A stretch of 64,000 bases of DNA from Streptomyces sp. SCSIO 30461. Its GTDB lineage: Bacteria > Actinomycetota > Actinomycetes > Streptomycetales > Streptomycetaceae. This document shows, one piece after another, positions 51,793-60,985 of this stretch (its first letter is position 1; every line of letters starts with the position of its first letter). The DNA lies in assembly GCF_037023745.1 (NCBI RefSeq), contig NZ_CP146101.1:6960001-7024000 (forward strand), written 5' to 3'. The notes beneath the pieces were generated by a model that was not told where the DNA came from, did no database searches, and saw only the letters and a program-made list of their open reading frames with translations. The translations under genes were made by a program, and so were the position numbers.

Positions 51793-52377
51793 ATGCACCG
51801 CGCATTGGTCGTCGTGGACGTACAGAACGACTTCTGCGAGGGGGGCAGCCTCGCGGTGTCGGGCGGCGCGGATGTCGCCGCCGCCATCACCGATCTGATC
51901 GGCGAGTCCACGGCCGGCTACCGCCATGTGGTCGCCACCCGCGACCACCACATCGCGCCTGGCGCGCACTTCGCCGAGCAGCCGGACTACGTCGATTCCT
52001 GGCCGGCGCACTGCGTGGCCGGCACGGAGGGGGCGAGCTTCCACCCGAACTTCGCCCCCGCGGTCGCCAGCGGCTCCATCGAGGCGGTCTTCGACAAGGG
52101 TGCCTACGAGGCTGCGTACAGCGGTTTCGAGGGGACCGACGAGAACGGGGTGACGCTGGCCGAGTGGCTGCGGGCCCGGGATGTCAGCGAGATAGACGTG
52201 GTCGGCATCGCGACCGACCACTGCGTACGGGCGACGGCCCTGGACGCCGTACGAGCGGGCTTCCGTACGCAGGTCCTGCTGGATCTCACCGCGGGCGTCG
52301 CGGAGGAGACCGTGGCACGAGCGCTGCGGGAGATGCGCGAGGCCGGTGTGGAGCTGGTGGGGAAGCCGGTGGTCTGA
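51793..52377 (+). CDS. pncA: Nicotinamidase (isochorismatase-like hydrolase)
   Basis: A 194-residue cysteine hydrolase making nicotinate from nicotinamide. Catalytic Asp in VVVDVQNDFCEGG, the metal-site Asp/His in ATRDHHIAPG, Lys in VFDKGAYEAAYSGF and nucleophile Cys in GIATDHCVRATALDA are all present. It feeds PncB. Start supported by AAGGAAAC upstream. Confidence 0.94.
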   Translation: MHRALVVVDVQNDFCEGGSLAVSGGADVAAAITDLIGESTAGYRHVVATRDHHIAPGAHFAEQPDYVDSWPAHCVAGTEGASFHPNFAPAVASGSIEAVFDKGAYEAAYSGFEGTDENGVTLAEWLRARDVSEIDVVGIATDHCVRATALDAVRAGFRTQVLLDLTAGVAEETVARALREMREAGVELVGKPVV

Positions 52378-52574
52378 CCGCCGGGCCGCACGGCCACCAG
52401 TGCTTCCGATCACCACGCACCGGGCACGGGCCACGGGCCCGGCTTCCCCGGGGGGCGGCCTTCCGGTCCTCTGGTCCGCCACGGCGCGCTTCCCGCGACG
52501 GGGCGGACCCGTCCCCCGGACTCCGTCCGGGGGCCCCAGGCACCGCACCCGGCGGCGCGCTTCCCGCGGAGTGC

Positions 52575-52871
52575 CTACGCGCTGCCCGCCGGCCGCAGCA
52601 GCGCCCGTATCGGATGCCAGAGCTCCTGCTGCCCGGCGATGCCCTCGTGGGTGCGCCAGAGCAGCCCGTCCGGATGGTGCAGCACCGCGGTGATCTCGTC
52701 CGGGGTCGGCGGCTCCGAGTTCCCTCGCAGATACACCGCACGCAGTCCCAGGTTCCGCAGCCGGGTCAGGGCGCGAGCCCGGTTCGCCGCGTGCACCAGC
52801 ACCCGTACCGTACGGCCGCTGTCGGCCGGGTCCGGCAGGCCGATGGCTACCACGACACTGCCGCCCGGCAT
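52575..52871 (-). CDS. Conserved hypothetical protein
   Basis: A 98-residue protein, MPGGSVVVAIGLPD..., with alternating beta-strands and helices (TVRVLVHAANRARALTRLRNLGLRAVYLRG) and a C-terminal part rich in aromatic residues (HHPDGLLWRTHEG, ELWHPIRALL). No family is recognised. ATG at 52871 follows GGAGGA at 9 nt; an ATG eight codons upstream is the alternative. The 200-bp stretch on its 3' side (52378-52574) shows no gene. Confidence 0.65.
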   Translation of the reverse strand: MPGGSVVVAIGLPDPADSGRTVRVLVHAANRARALTRLRNLGLRAVYLRGNSEPPTPDEITAVLHHPDGLLWRTHEGIAGQQELWHPIRALLRPAGSA

Positions 52872-52956
52872 CTTGCAGAATCCTCCGCTGGGCATCCCCT
52901 GTCACTCCCCCGTGGGCTCGCTGTCAATAAGAAGGTGGTCAGAGGCACCTAAACAC

Positions 52957-52992
52957 GATCGGCCGCCGCCCGCTAGGGGGCGACGGCCGATC
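52957..52992 (-). terminator. Terminator of the M6 protease gene
   Basis: GATCGGCCG (52957-52965) pairs with CGGCCGATC (52984-52992), with inner CGCCC/GGGCG pairing, 25 bp after the protease stop. Confidence 0.75.
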
Positions 52993-53017
52993 ATGGTTTG
53001 ACCTGCGGTTTTACTGA

Positions 53018-55444
53018 CTACTTCTTGGAAGGGCCAACCTTCACGGTGATCGTCTCGCCGGACTTCGGCTCCTTGACGATCGAGATCCGGGTGTTGGTGT
53101 CAGTAACCTGCACACCAGCGGCCGGGTTCTCCTTGTACCAGTAGACACCCTTGCCGTCGTCGAACACCGGGTTGCCCGCGTGCGAGCCGATGCGGCGCTC
53201 GACATCAGCCTTGTGCAGCGTGACGGTGTCCGAGCGGTAGGTGCTGAAGGTCGAGTCGAACGACTGGATGCGGTTGCGCATCAGCGTGCCGTCGGCCCAC
53301 TTCAGCGGGGTGGCGTTGGCGTCGACCGGAAGGATCAGACCCTCGCCCGGGTGCTGGCTGGTGTTGTTGTCCTTCTGGGACAGGTCCCACTTCCAGATCA
53401 GCAGACCGTTCTGGTACGGGTAGTGCTCGACCCAGCCGTCCTTCGGCGCCTTGAAGCCGAAGTTGTACGGGCCGACCTTGAGAGTGCCGTCGTACGAGAC
53501 GTACTGGCGGTTCTCGGCAAGGTAGTACTGCTCGTACTCGTTGGTGAAGGACTCGCCGATGCGGGAGAAGCCCTTCGCGGTCCAGCCGGCGTCGTCGCCC
53601 TCGGCACCGTCCGAGAACAGCGCGGCACCGTCGGCGTTGACGGTGATCGCGTCGGCCGCGAAGCCCTTGCCGCCCGCGCCGCCGTCCGTCTGGTAGCGGA
53701 AGCGGACGTCGACCTTCTTGCCGGCGTAGGCGTCCAGCGAGTAGGCGAGCTTCTTGTACGCGCCCGAGACACCGGTCAGCGCCGGGGCGTCGCTGGCGTC
53801 ACGGGTGATCGCCTTGCCGTCGGCCGTACCGTCGATCGAGGTCCAGGTGGCGCCACCGTCCGTCGACACCTCCGTGTAGAGGTAGTCGTAGTCGGCCTCG
53901 ATGTCCCACCAGCCCGAGAGCTCCAGCGAAGCCTTGGACTTGCCCGTGAGGTCCACGGAGCGTGTGAGGGTGTTCTTGAGGTCGTCACCCATGTCGCTCC
54001 ACCACTGCTTGGAGCCCTCGGCGGGCGCCACGACGGAGGTGGTCTTCTTCTTCTTGGGCAGCTCGACGACCAGAGCCTGCGGGTTCTTGGTGTTGTACGC
54101 CGCCACACCCAGCTTGTGGGTGGAGTTCTTGCCCGCCGTGGCCTTGGTGTAGTTCAGCCAGCCGAGCTGGAGCTTGCTCCAGGCATCCATCTCGCCCGGC
54201 ATGTCGCCGATGCTGTCCTTGCCGGTGCCCAGCCAGGAACCGGAGGACATCAGGGACCAGAAGCCGGTGGAGTTGTCGCCGCCGTTGGTGTCGTACAGGT
54301 CCGGCAGACCGAGGTCGTGGCCGTACTCGTGGGCGAAGACACCGAGGCCGCCGTTCTCGGGCTGCATGGTGTAGTCGCCGACCCAGATGCCGGACGTGCC
54401 GATCTGGGTACCGCCGGCGCGGTTGTTGTCCGGACCGGTCTTGCCCGCGTTGGTGCCGTAGGCGTACCAGCGGTGGGCCCACAGGGCGTTCTCGCCCTCG
54501 GCGCCGCCACCGGCCGACTCGTCCTCGCCCGCGTGGACGATCTGGAAGTGGTCGATGTAGCCGTCGGGCTCGTTGAACTCGCCGTCACCGTCGAAGTCGT
54601 AGCGGTCCCACTTGTCGTACTCGGACAGCTGCTTCTTGATCTCGGCGTCGGACTTGCCCTTGGCCTTCTGGTCGGCGGTCCAGGCGTTGACGCCGTCCTT
54701 GACCGCGTCCCAGACGTTGGAGCAGTTCGACTGGCCGCAGTAGTTCGAGCCGTAGCGGGCCTCGTTGTACTCGACCTTGACCCAGTCCGAGACGGTGCCC
54801 TCGACCGAGTAACGGCCGGAGGAAGCACGCTCGTAGTAGGTCTTCAGCGAGTGCTTGGTGTTGCCCTTCTTGTCCTTGCCCTTGCCGAAGTACAGGTCCT
54901 GGAAGTGGGCCCGGTTGTAGTCCTTCTGCCAGGCCGTGGAGTTGTCGACCTTGCGGTCCGGCTGGGCGATCTTGTTGTGCAGCGGACCGGCGGTGCCGCC
55001 GTACTTCTTGACCGCGGGCTCCGGGCCGTCGCCGTCCGGGTCGAACATCGTGGTGTCGTCGACCTTGTCGCCGAACTCCACCAGGATCGTGAAGATCTTG
55101 TCGGTCTTCTCACGCCCGAGCTCGACGTACTTCTTCTTGCCGAGCTTGACGACCTGCGACTGACCGCGCCTCTGCACGGTCGCGTCGCCGGACAGCACGC
55201 GCTCCAGAGCCGCCTTGCGCTCCTGCTCCTGCTGCTTGCTGAACGGACCGTCGAGGTCGTGGTCCACATGGTTCTTCTCGCCGGCCTCCGGGGCCGCGCC
55301 CGGAGCCGGGTCGTGGCGCTCGATGCCTGCCGGCGAGTTGGTGCCGTCGGCCTGGGCCACGGTGAACGCCGAGGCCGTCGCGCCGGTCGCGGCGAGAGCC
55401 ACGAATATCGCGGATGCTCTGATCGCCCGTCGATTGCTGGTCAC
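53018..55444 (-). CDS. Immune inhibitor A-type M6 metalloprotease
   Basis: An 808-residue secreted zinc protease. A Sec signal (NRRAIRASAIFVALAATG...) is followed by a propeptide (about 30-110). The peptidase domain (about 110-430) has the zinc motif HEYGHDLGLPDLYDT, with NDNTTGFWSLMSSG-type Met-turn sequence (GGDNSTGFWSLMSSGSW). Downstream lies a jelly-roll region with GWWDIEADYDYLYTEVSTDGG, and then a C-terminal domain. Related InhA proteases degrade host or matrix proteins; in Streptomyces a role in mycelial protein turnover is likely. GTG start with GGGGAGGA upstream. Codon third positions are slightly less extreme than in neighbours. Confidence 0.95.
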   Translation of the reverse strand: MTSNRRAIRASAIFVALAATGATASAFTVAQADGTNSPAGIERHDPAPGAAPEAGEKNHVDHDLDGPFSKQQEQERKAALERVLSGDATVQRRGQSQVVKLGKKKYVELGREKTDKIFTILVEFGDKVDDTTMFDPDGDGPEPAVKKYGGTAGPLHNKIAQPDRKVDNSTAWQKDYNRAHFQDLYFGKGKDKKGNTKHSLKTYYERASSGRYSVEGTVSDWVKVEYNEARYGSNYCGQSNCSNVWDAVKDGVNAWTADQKAKGKSDAEIKKQLSEYDKWDRYDFDGDGEFNEPDGYIDHFQIVHAGEDESAGGGAEGENALWAHRWYAYGTNAGKTGPDNNRAGGTQIGTSGIWVGDYTMQPENGGLGVFAHEYGHDLGLPDLYDTNGGDNSTGFWSLMSSGSWLGTGKDSIGDMPGEMDAWSKLQLGWLNYTKATAGKNSTHKLGVAAYNTKNPQALVVELPKKKKTTSVVAPAEGSKQWWSDMGDDLKNTLTRSVDLTGKSKASLELSGWWDIEADYDYLYTEVSTDGGATWTSIDGTADGKAITRDASDAPALTGVSGAYKKLAYSLDAYAGKKVDVRFRYQTDGGAGGKGFAADAITVNADGAALFSDGAEGDDAGWTAKGFSRIGESFTNEYEQYYLAENRQYVSYDGTLKVGPYNFGFKAPKDGWVEHYPYQNGLLIWKWDLSQKDNNTSQHPGEGLILPVDANATPLKWADGTLMRNRIQSFDSTFSTYRSDTVTLHKADVERRIGSHAGNPVFDDGKGVYWYKENPAAGVQVTDTNTRISIVKEPKSGETITVKVGPSKK

Positions 55445-55873
55445 TTGATGGTGTCCTCCCCCGCGCCCGCGTCATCGCGGAACCTGAGAGTGTGGGGAGG
55501 GTCCGCGGGCGGTTGCGCGTCACAAGTGACGACATTCGATCGGAGTCACCGGGGAAAAGACAGACCTTGACTTGTGCAAGCCAACTGCACTATGTAGGAG
55601 CGCTCTTCCGGTATGCGGACGGGTCGAGGCTCCGAAGACAAGGGAAAACCCTATTGCTCCTCGCGATGCCGAGGAAGCCCCGGTCAGCAGAAGGCGCACC
55701 GAACCGTCCAGCACTCGGAACGGGTGACTCCATGCGCCCCCAGTGCACCGGCACCGTGGGTTAGGTCACGCTTACCAGCGGTTCGGCTCGGGCATCCACC
55801 CTCGTAAGGGCCGCCAGACGAGCCCGCACAGCGACAATCCCATGAATCGATGCTCCGAGGGGCGGAACCCGCC
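55445..55873. promoter_or_regulatory. Regulatory gap with a strong plus-strand promoter
   Basis: A 429-bp non-coding stretch. It has the palindrome GTCAC-AA-GTGAC (55519-55530) near the protease gene. On the plus strand TTGACT (55567-55572), an 18-bp spacer and TATGTA (55591-55596) form a near-consensus promoter. At 55761-55779 TTAGGTCACGCTTACC partly resembles the actinobacterial iron box (13 of 19). The next plus-strand gene starts at 55874, so a transcript from the promoter would have a leader of about 270 nt or be a small RNA. Confidence 0.45.
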
Positions 55874-56176
55874 ATGCCGCGTCCTACTGCCGCACAGCTC
55901 GCCTACGGTTCGGCCACCGTCGTCATCGCGACCATCGCCATGCTGCTGCTCTCCCGCACCACCGCGGGGATCGGCATCGCCGTCATCGGCATAGCCGCGC
56001 TCGCGCTCGGCCTGCTGGTCGCCATGACCGTACCGCTGCCGGTGCCCGCCGACACGAAGGCGGCGCACACGATGCGTCCGCATCGTGGCGCCGCCGTTCC
56101 CGGGAGTGCCGGTGGTTCCAGGAGCGCCGGGACCGCCGCCGAGCCTGCCGCCCCCGTGCACTCACTGCGTCGTTGA
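55874..56176 (+). CDS. Small two-helix membrane protein, unknown
   Basis: A 100-residue protein. Two hydrophobic helices lie at about 12-30 (YGSATVVIATIAMLLLS) and 35-56 (GIAVIGIAALALGLLVAM), followed by a basic and Ala/Pro-rich tail. No family recognised. GAGGGG occurs upstream of the ATG; a longer start at 55850 is possible. Its 3' end overlaps that of the convergent RDD gene by 15 bp. Confidence 0.65.
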   Translation: MPRPTAAQLAYGSATVVIATIAMLLLSRTTAGIGIAVIGIAALALGLLVAMTVPLPVPADTKAAHTMRPHRGAAVPGSAGGSRSAGTAAEPAAPVHSLRR

Positions 56177-56896
56177 CACCACCACCGTCTTGGCCGCCTT
56201 GTCGTGGAGACCCTGCTTGTAGGGCTTGTCGACCAGGATCATGATCAGCAGGATCAGCAGCCAGACGCAGGGGCAGCACAGCAACGCCGGCAGCCAGAGC
56301 ACGGCCGAGCGCACCAGTGCGGAGCCGAAGTCCGGCGTGCTGCCGTCGTTCAGCATCGCGACGCGCATCTTCATCAGCTTCTTGCCCAGCGTCTGACCGC
56401 TCTGATTGACCATCAGGGCGTCATAGAGCACGAACGCCAGGATGGTGATGATCTGGTAGATCCACGATCCGCCGCTGTTGTACTGGGTGACCCAGTCGCC
56501 GAAGTCCTCCACCCGGCTCGTGTCGTAGGTCCCGAACGGAATGGCGATGAACGCCAGCGGGATCACCACGATCAGCCAGTCGATCAACCGGGCCACGATG
56601 CGCCGGGCCGAGTCGGCGAGCGGCGGCATCCCGTGGAGCGGGTCGGGACGGCCGTAGGGGTCGCCCCCGTAGGCACCCGTGCCATACGGGGGTGGCGGCG
56701 GGGGCATACCACCCGCTCCTCCGTAAGGGGAGCCGGGGGGCGGCGTGCCGTAAGGGCCGCCCCCTCCGGGAGGCGGGGTGCCACCGGGAGGCGGGGTACC
56801 TCCGGGAGGAGGCCCACCGGGCGGGGGGCCCTGGTCCTTCTTGCGGAAGGGGTCGTCGTCGGGCTGCTGTCCGGGCGGCGGCTGATCGTTGCTCAT
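56162..56896 (-). CDS. RDD family membrane protein with Pro/Gly-rich N-terminus
   Basis: A 244-residue protein. The first 95 residues are low complexity (PPPGGTPPP-type repeats, GPYGTPPPG). The RDD domain follows with the ARRIVARLIDWLIVVIPLAF segment containing Arg and Asp, YDALMVNQSGQTLGKKLMKMRV and a last pair of helices. RDD proteins may transport ions or small solutes; the function is unsettled. A second RDD gene lies 160 bp upstream on the same strand. Confidence 0.88.
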   Translation of the reverse strand: MSNDQPPPGQQPDDDPFRKKDQGPPPGGPPPGGTPPPGGTPPPGGGGPYGTPPPGSPYGGAGGMPPPPPPYGTGAYGGDPYGRPDPLHGMPPLADSARRIVARLIDWLIVVIPLAFIAIPFGTYDTSRVEDFGDWVTQYNSGGSWIYQIITILAFVLYDALMVNQSGQTLGKKLMKMRVAMLNDGSTPDFGSALVRSAVLWLPALLCCPCVWLLILLIMILVDKPYKQGLHDKAAKTVVVSTTQ

Positions 56897-57058
56897 GGGG
56901 GCCAGTGCACCCCGCCCGGTGAGGCGGCGCAACGCCTCCTAGGCCGTTCGGGGGATGGCCGCCGCATGACGGATTGACGCATGGGCCTCCCCAGGCCCAC
57001 AGCGGCCGAGCCTGGGGGCCGCTCCGGGCCCACAGGAGCCGGGGGAAGCGACCCGCGA

Positions 57059-58648
57059 TCAGTCAGGCGAACCGGCGACGAAGGTGTGCGCCATCTTGTC
57101 GTGCCAGCACTGCCGCCACGGCCGGTCGAACACACACCAGAGCACATTGACGACGCCGATCAGCAGCACGCCCAGCACTCCGTGCACCAGCCAACGCACC
57201 AGCGCGGCCATGAAGTCGGGCGACTCGTGGGTCTCGATGTGCCGCACATCCAGGCCCATCAGCTTCTTCCCGAGCGTGCGGCCCCACTTGGCCGTAGGCA
57301 GCGCCTCGTACAGCGTGCCGAGCAGCAGCAGCGCGACCAGTGCGAGACCGAACATCAGGCTCGTCGTCGCATCGACGAGATAGACGGTGACGGTCTCACC
57401 CGAGAGCCTCGCCTCCTCGATCTTCTCGTCGATGTGTGTCAGGGCTCTGGAGACGAGGGGGTAGGCCACCGCCCCTACGACCGCACCCAGCACAGCGGTG
57501 TCGATCAGTCGGGCGACGACCCGCTTGCCCAGCGCGGCCGGCCTGGCCGAAGCCTGGGCCTGCGCGGCTTGCAGGAACGGGTCGCTGACCGGCGGCTTCC
57601 AGGGCGTGACCGGCTGCCGTTCGGCCTCCTGCGGGTCCTGGACCTGGGCCAGTTGGTGCACCTGCTGCGCCCAGGACGCGGCACCGCCGCCTTCTCCGGC
57701 ACTGACCGGTGGTACCTGCTGCTGAGGCGGGACCTGGGCCGGAGCCTGAGTCTGCGAACGGTCCGGAGCCGGTTGCCGGGCTTGGGGGCGCTCCGGTGCG
57801 GCCGCCGGGCCCTGTGCCGCGGACTGGGCCGTCTGCGCCGCGGAGACCGGCTGCTGGGGCCTGGGCTCGGCTCCCTGCCGGGTGGGCTGCCCCGGCTGCT
57901 GCGGCGTCATCGTACGGATCGTCATCGTGCCCTCTGCAGGCGCGGTGTCCCCCTTCGGCTGCTGTGCCCGCAGCTTGGTGGTCCCGTCGGGGAAGGGCAC
58001 GGAACCTTCACCGCCCCCGGCATCACCACCCACACTCCGCATGCCCGGTAGAGCGCCCCCGGACGGATCCACCGCGGAGTCGGGCGCGGCGCCCTCGGCC
58101 GCAGGTTCGACCGGACGGTCGAACCGAGCACGGGGCGGCACAGCCGCACCGGCCGCTGCCGCCGCCCGTGCCTCCCGGGCGGCGGCGGGACTCCACGCCT
58201 CCGCGGGCGATGGCGCGGAGGGTCCCTCCGGCGAGGCGGCGGGGGTACCGACCGCACCGGCCGCGTCCCGGCGCGGGTCCTGGGCCGCGGTCCCCCACGA
58301 GACCCTGCGGTCCCGGTCGCCGCCGAAGCCCGACTGCTGGGAGGCGTCGGCCTGCCAGACGGACACGGGCTCACCTCCGGCCGGGTCCTCGTCCAGGAAG
58401 ACAGGCCCGGTCTCTTCCAACGAAGCCGGGCCCGGAGCCTGCGGCGACGCCGTACCGGCCGCCGACGGCGCGGTCGGCTCACCGGACGGTGGCGTGGGCA
58501 GCGGCGCGCCGTTGCCGGGCGCCGGGCGGCTCGTGCCGGGCACCCACGCCACACCGCTCCAGTACCGGACATAGCCGGGGATGGACGGATCTGGATAGAA
58601 GCCGGCTGCGGGGCTGCCGTCGCCGGTCGCCGGGGTTGGGGCGCTCAT
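57059..58648 (-). CDS. RDD family protein with DUF2510 domain and long disordered linker
   Basis: A 529-residue protein. The DUF2510 motif AAGFYPDPSIPGYVRYWSG is at about 13-32. A 330-residue Pro/Gln/Ala-rich, presumably disordered region with poly-Q like segments comes next. The C-terminal RDD domain (about 370-525) has GKRVVARLIDTAVLG and WGRTLGKKLMGLDVRHI. DUF2510 is a short Trp-rich domain often fused to membrane parts in actinobacteria. Tandem RDD genes suggest a paired complex. ATG at 58648 preferred; a GTG sits one codon before it. Confidence 0.88.
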   Translation of the reverse strand: MSAPTPATGDGSPAAGFYPDPSIPGYVRYWSGVAWVPGTSRPAPGNGAPLPTPPSGEPTAPSAAGTASPQAPGPASLEETGPVFLDEDPAGGEPVSVWQADASQQSGFGGDRDRRVSWGTAAQDPRRDAAGAVGTPAASPEGPSAPSPAEAWSPAAAREARAAAAAGAAVPPRARFDRPVEPAAEGAAPDSAVDPSGGALPGMRSVGGDAGGGEGSVPFPDGTTKLRAQQPKGDTAPAEGTMTIRTMTPQQPGQPTRQGAEPRPQQPVSAAQTAQSAAQGPAAAPERPQARQPAPDRSQTQAPAQVPPQQQVPPVSAGEGGGAASWAQQVHQLAQVQDPQEAERQPVTPWKPPVSDPFLQAAQAQASARPAALGKRVVARLIDTAVLGAVVGAVAYPLVSRALTHIDEKIEEARLSGETVTVYLVDATTSLMFGLALVALLLLGTLYEALPTAKWGRTLGKKLMGLDVRHIETHESPDFMAALVRWLVHGVLGVLLIGVVNVLWCVFDRPWRQCWHDKMAHTFVAGSPD

Positions 58649-58788
58649 CACCGTGGTCCCGTATCTCCTGGAGGGCCTGGAGGCATTGATTCAGGGTCCA
58701 CATCTATCAGACCGCCGCCCCGCCCTGGGCCTGTCCACCGATAAGGCCCACTTTCCGGTAACGCTCTGCGCCAGTGTGGTGGCCGTGT

Positions 58789-58830
58789 CCGAAGTCACTG
58801 AGAAGTTGTTGGCCGAAGTCACGTAATAGT
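58789..58830 (+). promoter_or_regulatory. Direct repeats upstream of the ssgA-like gene
   Basis: CCGAAGTCAC occurs at 58789-58798 and 58813-58822, 24 bp apart, followed by TAATAGT (58824-58830), a possible -10. They lie 80-115 bp before the ssg start and look like an activator binding pair. Confidence 0.45.
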
Positions 58831-58901
58831 CGGCGGGGAAGGCGCTCTCTCCCTGCGTGGCCCGCTCCGGGGCCTCGTACCAGGAAAGGAAGTGCACTCT
58901 C

Positions 58902-59348
58902 ATGCACACCGTGGTGGAACGCGAGCTGGAGCTCAAGCTGGTGCTGTCGCCGGAGCAGAGCGTGCCCGTGCCGGCAAGACTGACCTACCGCACGGCAGAT
59001 CCGTACGCCGTGCACATCACCTTCCATATCGGCTCCGACCGCCCGGTGGACTGGGCCTTCGCCCGGGAGCTGCTGGTCGAGGGGGTCTTCAGGCCGAGCG
59101 GGCACGGTGATGTGCGAATCTGGCCCACCAAAGTGGACGAGCGCAGCGTCATCCTGATAGCGCTGACCTCTCCGGACGGGGACGCTCTGCTGGAGGCACC
59201 TGCCGCGCAGGTCGCCGCCTGGCTGGAGCGGACCCTGCGGGCGGTGCCGCCGGGCACGGAGGCCGAGAGCTTCGGTATCGACGACGCGCTCGCCGAGCTG
59301 CTGGCGGCGGCACCCCTGCGGGAGGACGCGCAGGACGGCGAGGCGTAG
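58902..59348 (+). CDS. ssgG: SsgA-family sporulation/cell division regulator
   Basis: A 148-residue SsgA-like protein, a family restricted to actinomycetes that guides septum site and cell-wall remodelling in sporulation. Conserved stretches are LPVP-like VPVPARLTYRTADPYAVHITFH, WAFARELLVEGVFRPSG, DVRIWP and EAPAAQVAAWLERTLRAVPPGTE. By its place between RDD/M6 protease genes and hppD it corresponds to ssgG of S. coelicolor, the gene I recall there, but symbol assignment rests on synteny. AGGAAAGGAAG supports the ATG. The C-terminus is slightly longer than SsgB. Confidence 0.88.
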   Translation: MHTVVERELELKLVLSPEQSVPVPARLTYRTADPYAVHITFHIGSDRPVDWAFARELLVEGVFRPSGHGDVRIWPTKVDERSVILIALTSPDGDALLEAPAAQVAAWLERTLRAVPPGTEAESFGIDDALAELLAAAPLREDAQDGEA

Positions 59349-59362
59349 GCGAGGCGGCCGTT

Positions 59363-59393
59363 GCCGTGGACCGGCCCGGGTCCGGTCCACGGC
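59363..59393 (+). terminator. Terminator after ssgA-like gene
   Basis: A 12-bp perfect inverted repeat, GCCGTGGACCGG (59363-59374) with CCGGTCCACGGC (59382-59393). Confidence 0.75.
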
Positions 59394-59498
59394 AGGTGTG
59401 GCGGGACCCGGTCGCCGAACCGGTCGCTGGGCGACGGCGGCACGGCCCGGTCGTCGACGGCACGACGCCGGTCGGCACCTCAGCGGATCGTCGTGGCC

Positions 59499-60878
59499 TC
59501 AGAAGACCTTGCCCGGGTTGAGGATGCCCAACGGGTCGAAGACCTGCTTGATACCGCGCTGCAACTCGATGCCGACCGGCCCCAGTTCGCGGGCCAGCCA
59601 CTCCTTCTTCAGCACCCCCACGCCGTGCTCGCCGGTGATGGTGCCGCCCAGTTCGAGACCGAGGGCCATGATCTCGTCGAAGGAGTCCCGGGCCCGCCGG
59701 GACTCGTCGGCATCGGCGTGGTCGAAGCAGACGACCGGGTGGGTGTTGCCGTCGCCCGCGTGGGCGCAGACGCCGATGGTGAGCCCGTACTTCTCGGCGA
59801 TGACGGCTGTGCCGTCGAGCATCTCGGCCAACCGGGTCCGGGGTACGCAGACGTCATCGATCATCGTCGCGGACTTGACGGCCTCCAGCGCGGGGAGCGC
59901 GAGCCTGCGTGCCTGGAGCAGCAGTTCGGACTCGGCGGCGTCCTCGGCGGGCACGACCTGGGTGGCGCCGGCCGCGGCGCACAGCTCGCCGACCGCGGCC
60001 AGGTCCGCCGCCGGGTCGGGGGTGTCGAAGGCCACGAGGAGCAGTGCCTCCGTGCTGTCGGGGAGACCCATCTGCGCCAGCCGGTTCACGGCATGGATGG
60101 TCGTACGGTCCATGAGTTCGAGGAGCGAGGGGGTGTGCCCCCGCTCCATGATGGCGCAGACCGCTTCGCAGGCGGCTCCGGCCGAGGCGAACTCGGCGGC
60201 GAGCGCGAGCTGCCGCGGTGGCTGCGGCCGGAGTGCGAGTACCGCCTTGACGACGATGCCGAGGCTGCCTTCCGAGCCGACGAACAGCCGGGGGAGGTCG
60301 TATCCGGCGACGCCCTTGGCGGTGCGCCGGCCGGTGCTGAGCAGCCGTCCGTCGGCGAGTACGACGTCGAGTCCGAGCACGTACTCGGCGGTGGCCCCGT
60401 ACTTGACGCAGCACAGCCCGCCGGAGGCGGTACCGATATTGCCGCCGATGGTGCACGTCTCCCAGCTGGACGGGTCGGGCGGGTAGGTGAGCCCGTGCTC
60501 GGCGGCGGCGCGGCTGAGCGCGGCGTTGACGACACCCGGTTCGACCACCGCGATCCGGTCGACGGGGTTGATCTCCAGGATGCGGTCCATCCTGACGAGT
60601 GACAGCACGATGCAGCCGTCGGAGGCGTTGGCTCCGCCGGAGAGTCCTGTGCGCGCTCCCTGGGGGACGACCGGAACGCGCAGCGCGGTCGCGATGCGCA
60701 TGACGTGCTGCACCTGTTCGGCGGTGCGCGGCAGAACGACGACGGCGGGGGTGCCCGCCTCGCAGAAGCTCGCCATGTCGTTGGCATAGGAGGCGGTGAC
60801 GTCCGGGTCGGTGATCAGGGCGTCGGCCTGGAGCCCCGTTCGCAGCCCGGACACGAGCCGGGAGAGGAGATCGTCCAT
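59499..60878 (-). CDS. FAD-linked oxidase, GlcD/D-lactate dehydrogenase type
   Basis: A 459-residue enzyme of the vanillyl-alcohol-oxidase fold. The FAD domain shows VVVLPRTAEQVQHVMRIA, PQGARTGLSGGANAS, the FAD-anchoring PPDPSSWETCTIGGNIGT and GYDLPRLFVGSEGSLG. The C-terminal cap ends with the metal/flavin motif GEHGVGVLKKEWL and NPGKVF. It would oxidise a 2-hydroxy acid (glycolate or D-lactate). No partner GlcE/F is adjacent. It diverges from the TPR gene across a 107-bp gap. Confidence 0.93.
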   Translation of the reverse strand: MDDLLSRLVSGLRTGLQADALITDPDVTASYANDMASFCEAGTPAVVVLPRTAEQVQHVMRIATALRVPVVPQGARTGLSGGANASDGCIVLSLVRMDRILEINPVDRIAVVEPGVVNAALSRAAAEHGLTYPPDPSSWETCTIGGNIGTASGGLCCVKYGATAEYVLGLDVVLADGRLLSTGRRTAKGVAGYDLPRLFVGSEGSLGIVVKAVLALRPQPPRQLALAAEFASAGAACEAVCAIMERGHTPSLLELMDRTTIHAVNRLAQMGLPDSTEALLLVAFDTPDPAADLAAVGELCAAAGATQVVPAEDAAESELLLQARRLALPALEAVKSATMIDDVCVPRTRLAEMLDGTAVIAEKYGLTIGVCAHAGDGNTHPVVCFDHADADESRRARDSFDEIMALGLELGGTITGEHGVGVLKKEWLARELGPVGIELQRGIKQVFDPLGILNPGKVF

Positions 60879-60985
60879 GATCCCAGCCTTGCACCGGGGG
60901 CCATCGGTGTGAACCCGTCCGCGATCCGGTTCGCTGCACCGGGTGTGCTCTTCGTATCCGATGGCCCCTCCTTCAAAGTGATCGC

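Noticed and set aside
53180..55570. Plus-strand open frame of 796 codons opposite the M6 protease
   Set aside because: Val/Leu/Arg-biased antisense shadow; the minus-strand protease has clear signal peptide, zinc motif and start site.
55761..55779. Iron box (DmdR1/IdeR operator) as a stand-alone feature
   Set aside because: Only 13 of 19 consensus positions match and the right half is poor; kept only as a remark.
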